In this document: positions 56,419 through 64,000 of the stretch, piece by piece
Layout: each line of letters begins with the position of its first letter
How positions within the stretch are numbered: the first letter of the stretch is position 1
Assembly: GCA_946188345.1 (NCBI GenBank)
Contig: CAMHUI010000003.1
Span: forward strand, 1 to 64,000
DNA length: 64,000 nt
Direction of reading: 5' to 3'
Origin: an uncultured Prevotellaceae bacterium
GTDB taxonomy: Bacteria; Bacteroidota; Bacteroidia; Bacteroidales; Bacteroidaceae
The notes under the pieces: model-generated
Told to the model about the DNA's origin: nothing
What the model saw: only the letters and a program-made list of their open reading frames with translations
Database searches by the model: none
Made by a program: the position numbers and the translations under genes

Positions 56419-58254
56419 TTACTTCACGACAGCCTTCTTGCCGTTCACAACGTAGACACCCTTCTGCAGGCCTTCGGCGGTGTTGGCCACCTTCACGCCA
56501 TTGAGGTTGTAGACGCCATTCTCAGCCTTTGCCTCGTGCTCGATAACTGCAACGCCTGTTTCCTGGGGACCGAAATCGGGCTCGATGAGACCCTTGTCGC
56601 TCTCGCCGTCCCAACCTGGCTTAGTATAGGTGTAGACGTAGATTCTCTTGGTCTTGCTGGAAGAGAAAGCAACACCGTTGCCCATGTTACGGATGGTGTG
56701 TACACCGTCACCGTCGGGATCGATGGTGTTCTTGGTAACATAGACGGGCTCTGCATCAGAAGCATCCAGACGATACAGACCGGTTCCGAAGCCACCGGCT
56801 ACCCAGTTCTCCTCGTTCCACCAGTAGAGCGAACCACCGGCTACGACGGGCTCTTTCTGCCAGTTGCTGTGGGTAGAGGGCTGCCAGTTGCCATACTGCG
56901 GGAACACCTTCTCACCGTCGAAGGCCCAGAGCTCACCACCATAGTGGTCTTCACGGGCTGCATCGAATCCATGAGCGGCGCAGTAGAGCAGCAGACCGTC
57001 GAACACAACGTTCGGGTCGGTGTAGGAGTTGTGGTCGACAGAGGGCTCTTCGTCCCAGATGTCATAGAATACATAGTCGTCCTTTTCGCAGTTGGTTCCG
57101 CCGAGCTCATAACCGCCCTTAGGATCGTAGCCACGCCAGAAGACACGTCCCTTATAGGTCTGAACGCCTACGCCGAAGGTACCAGCGTGCAGTCCGAGGC
57201 CATTGTCGCCACGGCCGGGCTTGGTGTCGGCAATCATGTAGGTGTGCTCAGAACCACGTCCATCGACAAGGTCTTCGGTGCAGGCAACGTTGACTTCGTC
57301 AGCTACCTTACCGTCGGTATACCAAGGCTCGCCGCCGTAGTCGGGAGTCCAAGCCTGGAACATACAACCCTTGTTGTCGAAGTTGAAGAGGTTGTCAAGA
57401 CCGGCATTGCGGGTGTAACCCTCTTCATAACCGGGCTGGCCTTCTCCCCAGCGCTCCCAGTTGACGTCCATGACCATGTAGGTTCCTTCAGCGGTACCGT
57501 CGGTTACCCAGAGCTCTTCACCGGTAGACTTGTTGACCTTGTCGGCCTTGAAGAATACACGGCGGCCTACGCGTACGTAGTTGGAGTGGAGGTCGGTGTT
57601 GTCCTGTCCGGGGAACTTCATGTCGGGCTGGTGGGCGATGTAGAAATCCTCATCGTCGCTCTCGGGAACCACGCGCTTGGTGCCTTCAACGGTACCGTCG
57701 GTGATCCAGAGCCACTGCTGGGGAGTCTCAGCATCGAAAGCCTCGCTCTCGTCGTCAGTAGCGGCGAAGATGGCGCGAGTCTCGTCCATTTGGTGGAAAG
57801 CGATAGGATTAGAACCGTGGAGCTGGTTCAGGTCGCCGAGCATGAAGGTTCCTTCTTCTGTGCCGTCGCTGACCCAGGGTTCGTATTCCTCATCCGTGGT
57901 GTAGGCAGCGAAGACTACCTTGTCGTTCAGACGGCCGAGGTTCATAGGAGCGGAGCTACCGCTACCAGGCAGAATATCCTTCACCATGTGGGTACCTTCC
58001 TTGGTTCCGTCGGTTACCCAGAGTTCTTCACCATGCTCATCGTCGATGGCTGCAAAGAATGCCTTGTAGCCCTTTTCCGGAGAACCGGCAACGATGATGT
58101 TCTTGTCCTTGATGTCCTTACGTGAGTTGTTCACGTTGGCGGTGACATTTGCGGGAAGCACGTCGACGAGGACGCCACCTTCCAACTCAGTCTGTGCGTT
58201 TGCACCTACTGCCAATGTTGCCATGGCAGCCAAGAGTAAAAATCTCTTTTTCAT
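56419..58254 (-). CDS. Secreted ELWxxDGT-repeat (propeller-like) protein
   Basis: GEELWVTDGTKEGTHMVKDI, EYEPWVSDGTEEGTFMLGDL, QWLWITDGTVEGTKRVV, GEELWVTDGTAEGTYMVMDV; tail GVYNLNGVKVANTAEGLQKGVYVVNGKKAVVK. Confidence 0.8.
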   Translation of the reverse strand: MKKRFLLLAAMATLAVGANAQTELEGGVLVDVLPANVTANVNNSRKDIKDKNIIVAGSPEKGYKAFFAAIDDEHGEELWVTDGTKEGTHMVKDILPGSGSSAPMNLGRLNDKVVFAAYTTDEEYEPWVSDGTEEGTFMLGDLNQLHGSNPIAFHQMDETRAIFAATDDESEAFDAETPQQWLWITDGTVEGTKRVVPESDDEDFYIAHQPDMKFPGQDNTDLHSNYVRVGRRVFFKADKVNKSTGEELWVTDGTAEGTYMVMDVNWERWGEGQPGYEEGYTRNAGLDNLFNFDNKGCMFQAWTPDYGGEPWYTDGKVADEVNVACTEDLVDGRGSEHTYMIADTKPGRGDNGLGLHAGTFGVGVQTYKGRVFWRGYDPKGGYELGGTNCEKDDYVFYDIWDEEPSVDHNSYTDPNVVFDGLLLYCAAHGFDAAREDHYGGELWAFDGEKVFPQYGNWQPSTHSNWQKEPVVAGGSLYWWNEENWVAGGFGTGLYRLDASDAEPVYVTKNTIDPDGDGVHTIRNMGNGVAFSSSKTKRIYVYTYTKPGWDGESDKGLIEPDFGPQETGVAVIEHEAKAENGVYNLNGVKVANTAEGLQKGVYVVNGKKAVVK

Positions 58255-58439
58255 ACTTTTTGGTTTTGATTGTGGTTAATAAAAAGGTTATTGATCTCTT
58301 TCTTTTCAGGGTTCGTTCACAAAGTAGCCTTTTCAGGCTTGCATCAAGTGCTTTTTATTGCGATACTTCACGCTGACGTTTTATAGATTTGGGGTTAACT
58401 CGCTGCAAAATTGCAATTTATTTTATAAATCGCAAAGGC

Positions 58440-58472
58440 ATTTTTGTGCAATTTTCTTGTATTTTTGTGCAA
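58440..58472 (-). promoter_or_regulatory. 12-bp direct repeats with 21-bp spacing upstream of the ELWxxDGT/susC genes
   Basis: ATTTTTGTGCAA at 58440-58451 and 58461-58472; nearby palindrome AAATTGCAATTT (58408-58419). Confidence 0.4.
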
Positions 58473-58827
58473 AAAGACTAAAAGACACCGAAAAATATTT
58501 CTTTTTTCACATCAACGCATTCTTCAACTCTGACAACTTGTATGAACTCAGGGAGTACTAATCTCTTAACCGCTTTTATCCCGATGAAATGGAAGATTTT
58601 TAAACTTTTTTCTTTCAAATGTCCGTTAGAAACCAGATGCTTTTCAGGCCATCTTTGCATGTTCTCAGATTGATGGTCTTAACTCCTGCGAACGATAACC
58701 CTTATCATCAACGAATGATTATCTTTACTTCATTCTGGGAGCTCCTCTTCCACCTGCGACGACAGACCCAATTCTTAAAAAACATAAAAAAATAAATATA
58801 TAATAAGGTGTACCGAAAAGTTTTCCG

Positions 58828-58835
58828 TACTTTTG
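58828..58835 (+). promoter_or_regulatory. Promoter -7 element for topA
   Basis: TACTTTTG upstream of ATG 58917. Confidence 0.4.
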
Positions 58836-58916
58836 CGCCCCAAATGACGCTATGCTCTCAAAAAGGGTTAAGGCGCACGACTGTTGACAACAATAATAAA
58901 ACGTAAAATAAACATC

Positions 58917-61220
58917 ATGAAGAAAAACTTAGTCATCGTAGAGAGCCCCGCCAAGGCGAAGACCATCGAGCGCTTCCTTGGCAAGGACTACAAGGTGATG
59001 TCCTCTTACGGGCACATACGCGATTTAAAGAAGAAGGAACTGAGCATCAACGAGACCACGATGGTGCCCGAGTACGAGATACCCGACGAGAAACAGAAAC
59101 TGGTGAAGGAGCTTCGCCTGCAAGCCCAGAAGGCCGACAAGGTTTGGCTGGCTTCCGATGAAGACCGCGAGGGAGAAGCCATCTCATGGCACCTGTGCGA
59201 GGTGCTTGGCCTCGACGAGGAGAAAACGTCGCGCATCGTGTTCCACGAAATCACCAAGCCGGCCATCCTGAAGGCTATCGAAAACCCGCGTCATATCGAC
59301 ATGAACCTGGTCAACGCCCAGCAGGCACGCCGCGTGCTCGACCGCCTTGTGGGCTTCAAGCTCTCGCCCGTGCTCTGGCGCAAGATTAAGCCAGCCCTTT
59401 CGGCAGGACGTGTGCAGAGCGTAGCCGTCAGGCTCATCGTTGAGCGCGAACGCGAGATACAGGCCTTCCAGAGCGAGCCCTACTTCCGCATCACGGCCGT
59501 CTTCGAGGCTCCCAACGGAACGTTCCGCGCAGAGCTCGACCAGCGCTTTAAGACCCACGATGAGGCACTGGCCTTCCTCCAGCAGTGCAAGGACGCCACA
59601 TTCAACGTGGGCAACATCACCAAGAAGCCTGTCAAGCGCACACCCGCACCGCCCTTCACCACCTCCACCCTGCAGCAGGAAGCAGCACGTAAGCTGGGCT
59701 TCACCGTGTCGCAGACCATGATGGTGGCTCAGCGACTCTACGAAAGCGGACGCATCACCTACATGCGTACCGACTCTGTCAACCTCTCGTCGCTTGCCAT
59801 CAACAGCAGCAAAGAGGAGATACTCGGCCAGTTCGGCGAGGCCTATAGCCGCCCCCGAAACTTCCAGACCCACTCCAAGGGTGCACAGGAAGCCCACGAA
59901 GCCATTCGACCCACCTATATGAACGCCGTCACCATCGAGGGAACTGCTCAGGAGAGACGCCTCTACGACCTCATCTGGAAGCGCACCATCGCCTCACAGA
60001 TGGCTGATGCAGAACTTGAGAAGACGACCATCGAGATACCCGTCCTGTGTGCCAACGCCGGCAGTCCGGCCGCCGCACCGAAGTTCATAGCTCAGGGCGA
60101 GGTTGTGAAGTTCGACGGATTCTTGAAAGTATACCGCGAATCCACCGACGACGAGACCACCGACAGCCAGGAAGAGTCCATGCTGCCTGCCGTCAAGGAG
60201 GGTGACCTCATCCGCCGACAGGAGATAACAGCCACCGAGCGCTTCACCCAGAGTCCCATACGCTATACAGAAGCTTCACTCGTGAAGAAGCTTGAGGAAC
60301 TCGGCATCGGACGCCCCTCCACCTACGCGCCGACCATCTCTACCATCCAGCAACGCGAATACGTTGTCAAAGGCGACAAGAAGGGCGAAGAGCGCTCTTT
60401 CTCCATCGACACGCTGAAAGACCAGAAGATAGCCTCGAAGACGAAGAAGGAGGTCGTGGGCAACGAGAAAGGAAAGCTGCTGCCTACCGACATCGGCACC
60501 GTGGTCAACGACTTCCTCATGCAGCACTTCCCCGACATCATGGACTACAACTTCACGGCCCGCGTGGAGCAGGAGTTCGACCAGATTGCCGAAGGCAAGG
60601 AAGGCTGGGCAGAGGCCATGTCGTCGTTCAACAAAGACTTCGAACCCACCGTCGACCGTGTCATCAACGAACGCTCAGAGCATAAGGCCGGCGAGCGCAC
60701 CCTCGGCATCGACCCCCAGACCGGCCGCAACGTGACCGTGAAGATTGGCCGCTTCGGCCCCGTGGCACAGATTGGCACTGCCGACGAGAACCAGAAACCC
60801 CGCTTCGCCCAGCTGCCCAGCGACAAGAGCATCGAGACCATCACCCTGGAAGAGGCTCTGGAGCTGTTCCGCCTGCCGCGAACCATCGGACAGTACGAGG
60901 GCGATGATGTCGTCATCGGAACCGGACGCTTCGGCCCCTATGTGCTCCACCAGAAGAAATACGTCTCCCTGCCGAAGGGTTCCGACCCGCTGACCATCAC
61001 CCTCGACGAGGCCGTAGCTCTCATCGACGAGAAGCGCCAGCAGGAGCAGCAGCGCCACCTGAAGACCTTCGACGAAGACCCCAAACTGGAAGTGCTCAAC
61101 GGTCGCTACGGACCCTACCTCGCCTACGACGGCAAGAACTTCCGGCTCACCAAGGCACAGCAGGCCAAGGCACAGGAAATGACCTACGAAGAGTGCATGA
61201 AGATTGTTAAGAAGGCATAA
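58917..61220 (+). CDS. topA: DNA topoisomerase I
   Basis: MKKNLVIVESPAKAKTIERFLGKDYKVMSSYGHIRDL; ASDEDREGEAISWHL; ESGRITYMRTDSVNLS. Confidence 0.97.
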   Translation: MKKNLVIVESPAKAKTIERFLGKDYKVMSSYGHIRDLKKKELSINETTMVPEYEIPDEKQKLVKELRLQAQKADKVWLASDEDREGEAISWHLCEVLGLDEEKTSRIVFHEITKPAILKAIENPRHIDMNLVNAQQARRVLDRLVGFKLSPVLWRKIKPALSAGRVQSVAVRLIVEREREIQAFQSEPYFRITAVFEAPNGTFRAELDQRFKTHDEALAFLQQCKDATFNVGNITKKPVKRTPAPPFTTSTLQQEAARKLGFTVSQTMMVAQRLYESGRITYMRTDSVNLSSLAINSSKEEILGQFGEAYSRPRNFQTHSKGAQEAHEAIRPTYMNAVTIEGTAQERRLYDLIWKRTIASQMADAELEKTTIEIPVLCANAGSPAAAPKFIAQGEVVKFDGFLKVYRESTDDETTDSQEESMLPAVKEGDLIRRQEITATERFTQSPIRYTEASLVKKLEELGIGRPSTYAPTISTIQQREYVVKGDKKGEERSFSIDTLKDQKIASKTKKEVVGNEKGKLLPTDIGTVVNDFLMQHFPDIMDYNFTARVEQEFDQIAEGKEGWAEAMSSFNKDFEPTVDRVINERSEHKAGERTLGIDPQTGRNVTVKIGRFGPVAQIGTADENQKPRFAQLPSDKSIETITLEEALELFRLPRTIGQYEGDDVVIGTGRFGPYVLHQKKYVSLPKGSDPLTITLDEAVALIDEKRQQEQQRHLKTFDEDPKLEVLNGRYGPYLAYDGKNFRLTKAQQAKAQEMTYEECMKIVKKA

Positions 61221-61227
61221 GCGTTTC

Positions 61228-61755
61228 ATGATCCGTATCATCCTACTCGGCTACATGGGTGCCGGCAAGACCACCATCGGCAAAGAACTTGCCAAGGAGC
61301 TCGGCATCGCCTTCTACGACCTCGACTGGTACATCCAGACCCGCCGCAGGAAGAGCGTGAAGGAGATATTCGATGAGTTCGGGGAGGAGGGATTCAGGAA
61401 GATTGAACACAACATGCTCCATGAGGTGGCAGAGTTCGAAGATGTGGTCATCAGCTGCGGTGGAGGCACTCCCTGCTTCTTCGACAACATGGCCTACATG
61501 AACCAGCAGGCTGAGACCATCTATCTGAAAGCCGACCTCGACGTGCTCTACATGCACCTGCAGATGGGCAAGGGCGTCAGGCCGCTGCTGCTCAACAAGA
61601 CTCCCGACGAGGTGAAGGAGTTCATGAGCCGACAGCTGGCCGAACGAGAAGCCTTCTATTCGCAGGCCAAATACACACTCGACGTCAGCCTGATGGATAA
61701 CTTCGAAAAAATAGCCGTCTCTGTGGCCGAAGTGAAAAAACTACTCCAGCTATAA
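61228..61755 (+). CDS. aroK: Shikimate kinase
   Basis: IILLGYMGAGKTTIGKELAKELGIAFYDLDWYIQ; FGEEGFRKIEHNML; VISCGGGTPCF. Confidence 0.92.
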   Translation: MIRIILLGYMGAGKTTIGKELAKELGIAFYDLDWYIQTRRRKSVKEIFDEFGEEGFRKIEHNMLHEVAEFEDVVISCGGGTPCFFDNMAYMNQQAETIYLKADLDVLYMHLQMGKGVRPLLLNKTPDEVKEFMSRQLAEREAFYSQAKYTLDVSLMDNFEKIAVSVAEVKKLLQL

Positions 61756-61779
61756 CCGTAAATTTGCTAATCTGAAAAT

Positions 61780-63672
61780 ATGAAGAAGTGGACTATTGAA
61801 GACTCGAAGGAACTCTACAACCTGAATGGTTGGGGAACCTCCTATTTCGGTGTAAACGAAGAAGGCAACGTCTATGTGACACCCTGCAAGGACGACACCC
61901 AGATAGACCTTCACGAAGTGATGAACGAACTGGCCCTGCGCGATGTGACCACACCCGTACTGCTGCGTTTCACCGATATCCTTGACAACCGCATCGAGAA
62001 GACGGCCTCCTGCTTCAAGAAAGCCGCCGAGGAATACGACTTCAAGGCCGAGAACTTCGTCATCTACCCCATCAAGGTCAACCAGATGCAGCCTGTCGTC
62101 GAGGAAATCATCTCCCACGGCCGCAAATTCAACCTTGGCCTCGAAGCCGGCTCCAAGCCCGAGCTCCACGCCGTCATCGCCGTGCAGTGCCAGAGCGACT
62201 CGCTCATCATCTGCAACGGCTACAAAGACCAGAGCTACATCGAGCTGGCCCTGCTGGCCCAGAAGATGGGCAAGCGCATCTTCATCGTCGTCGAGAAGCT
62301 GAACGAGCTCGAGACCATTGCCCGCGCCGCCAAGAAACTCAACGTGAAACCCCTCCTCGGCATCCGCATCAAGCTGGCCTCGTCAGGCTCAGGCAAATGG
62401 GAGGAGAGCGGCGGCGACGCCTCGAAGTTCGGACTCACATCCTCAGAACTGCTGAAGGCACTGCAGATACTCGACGAGAAAGGCCTGCACGACTCGCTTA
62501 GGCTCATCCACTTCCACATCGGCTCGCAGATAACGAAGATACGCCGCATCCAGACCGCCCTGCGCGAGGCGGCACAGTTCTACGTGCAGCTACACAAGAT
62601 GGGCTACAACGTCGACTTCGTCGACTGCGGCGGCGGACTCGGCGTCGACTACGACGGCACGCGCTCGTCATCATCCGAGAGCTCCGTCAACTATAGCATC
62701 CAAGAATACGTCAACGACTGTATCTACCAGTTTGTCGATGCAGCCAACAAAAACGGCATCCCCCACCCCAACATCATCACCGAGAGCGGCCGTTCGCTGA
62801 CCGCCCACCACTCCGTCCTCGTCATCGACGTGCTCGAAACGGCCACGCTGCCCGAGATGCCCGAAGAGTTTGAGGCCTCAGAAAAAGACCATCAACTCGT
62901 CCGCGACCTCTACGAGATATGGGACAACCTCAACCCCCGAAACATGCTTGAAGACTGGCATGACGCCGAACAGATACGCGAAGAGGCGCTCGACCTGTTC
63001 TCCCACGGCCTCATCGACCTGAAGACACGCGCCGAGATAGAATCGATGTTCTGGAGCGTATGCCGCGAAATCAACACCCTCGCCAAGTCGCTCAAGCATA
63101 TCCCCGAGGAACTGCGCTCGCTGGATAAGCTCCTGGCCGACAAATACTTCTGCAACTTCTCACTCTTCCAGAGCCTGCCCGACTCCTGGGCCATCGACCA
63201 GATATTCCCCATCGCACCCATCCAGCGACTCAACGAGCGGCCTACACGCAACGCAACACTGCAGGACATCACCTGCGACAGCGACGGAAAGATTGCCAAC
63301 TTCGTCACCGGACTGCACATCTCCCACGTACTCCCCGTACACGCCCTCAGACGCAACGAGCCCTACTACCTCGGCGTATTCCTCGTAGGAGCCTATCAGG
63401 AAATCCTCGGCGACATGCACAACCTCTTCGGCGACACCAACGCCGTACACATCTCCGTGAAGGACGGACACTACCACATCGACCAGATCATCGACGGCGA
63501 GACCGTGGAAGAAGTGCTCGACTACGTGCAGTTCAATCCCAAGAAACTCGTCAGGCAGCTGGAAATCTGGGTCATGAAAAGCGTCAAGCAAGGCAAGATC
63601 TCACTCGAAGAGGGCAAGGAGTTCCTTTCCAACTACCGCTCCGGACTCTACGGATACACCTATCTCGAATAG
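61780..63672 (+). CDS. speA: Biosynthetic arginine decarboxylase
   Basis: YPIKVNQMQPVVEEIISHGRKFNLGLEAGSKPEL; FHIGSQITKIRRIQTALREAAQFYVQLHKMGYNVDFVDCGGGLGVDYDGTRS. Confidence 0.95.
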   Translation: MKKWTIEDSKELYNLNGWGTSYFGVNEEGNVYVTPCKDDTQIDLHEVMNELALRDVTTPVLLRFTDILDNRIEKTASCFKKAAEEYDFKAENFVIYPIKVNQMQPVVEEIISHGRKFNLGLEAGSKPELHAVIAVQCQSDSLIICNGYKDQSYIELALLAQKMGKRIFIVVEKLNELETIARAAKKLNVKPLLGIRIKLASSGSGKWEESGGDASKFGLTSSELLKALQILDEKGLHDSLRLIHFHIGSQITKIRRIQTALREAAQFYVQLHKMGYNVDFVDCGGGLGVDYDGTRSSSSESSVNYSIQEYVNDCIYQFVDAANKNGIPHPNIITESGRSLTAHHSVLVIDVLETATLPEMPEEFEASEKDHQLVRDLYEIWDNLNPRNMLEDWHDAEQIREEALDLFSHGLIDLKTRAEIESMFWSVCREINTLAKSLKHIPEELRSLDKLLADKYFCNFSLFQSLPDSWAIDQIFPIAPIQRLNERPTRNATLQDITCDSDGKIANFVTGLHISHVLPVHALRRNEPYYLGVFLVGAYQEILGDMHNLFGDTNAVHISVKDGHYHIDQIIDGETVEEVLDYVQFNPKKLVRQLEIWVMKSVKQGKISLEEGKEFLSNYRSGLYGYTYLE

Positions 63673-63681
63673 CATACAAAA

Positions 63682-63716
63682 CCACTCCCTTACCCTCCCG
63701 AAGGGAGTGGACTTTT
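63682..63716 (+). terminator. Terminator after speA
   Basis: CCACTCCCTT-accctcccg-AAGGGAGTGGACTTTT. Confidence 0.7.
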
Positions 63717-63790
63717 GGCAACCGACAAGTATTACTCTTTAATCCCCACTCCCTTCGGGAGGGGCAAGGGGGCGGGTATCCCAGACCGCT

Positions 63791-64000
63791 ATGCTTCAAC
63801 GTTTCCTACACGACATCCTCCCACTCAAAGACGGCCTCTTCCGTCTGGCTCTGCGCATCACGATGAGCCGCGAAGAAGCCGAGGACATCGTGCAGGAGAC
63901 ACTCATCAAGCTATGGGAGCGGCGCGAACAGTGGGACACCATCGAGTCCCTCGAAGCCTACGCCAACACCCTCTGCCACAACCTCTCGCTCGACCGCCTG
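63791..64000 (+). CDS. ECF-type RNA polymerase sigma factor (5' part, runs off the window)
   Basis: Read from sequence: MLQRFLHDILPLKDGLFRLALRITMSREEAEDIVQETLIKLWERREQWDTIESLEAYANTLCHNLSLDRL (region 2). Confidence 0.85.
   Translation, partial: MLQRFLHDILPLKDGLFRLALRITMSREEAEDIVQETLIKLWERREQWDTIESLEAYANTLCHNLSLDRL

Noticed and set aside
56536-58125. 529-aa plus-strand ORF
   Set aside because: Entirely antisense to the ELWxxDGT protein, no recognisable motif; explained by codon bias of the sense gene.

Overview
The window looks like a Bacteroidales chromosome segment, probably Prevotella-like. This is inferred from TAnnTTTG promoters, SusC/SusD, an HTCS regulator, and repeated 'YDLQGRR...KGIYIxNGKK' C-terminal tails. 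Core genes are confidently recognised: rimP-nusA-infB, sufB-sufC-sufD, pnp, topA, a shikimate kinase and speA. Accessory content includes an anSME/sulfatase pair, an ECF-sigma/DUF4974/outer-membrane-receptor triplet, GH27 and GH43 enzymes, a two-domain esterase, and a ~25 kb minus-strand carbohydrate-utilisation region (about 32.8-58.3 kb). That region holds a GH43-like protein, an HTCS, a tandem GH5-like protein, three paralogous Asp-box propeller + CBM9-like proteins, a calcineurin-like phosphoesterase, a SusE-like lipoprotein, SusD, SusC and an ELWxxDGT protein. The least conventional signal is in the repeats: (i) 7-bp-period tandem arrays (CTCTAAA/CTCTCAA and AAAAGTG types) at gene junctions and twice in frame inside coding sequences, once between the receiver and AraC-HTH parts of the HTCS; (ii) a MITE-like element with 25-bp perfect terminal inverted repeats and a 9-bp target duplication; (iii) several other dispersed hairpin families, one copy of which encodes part of a signal peptide. 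All calls come from reading the sequence and supplied translations; no searches were run.
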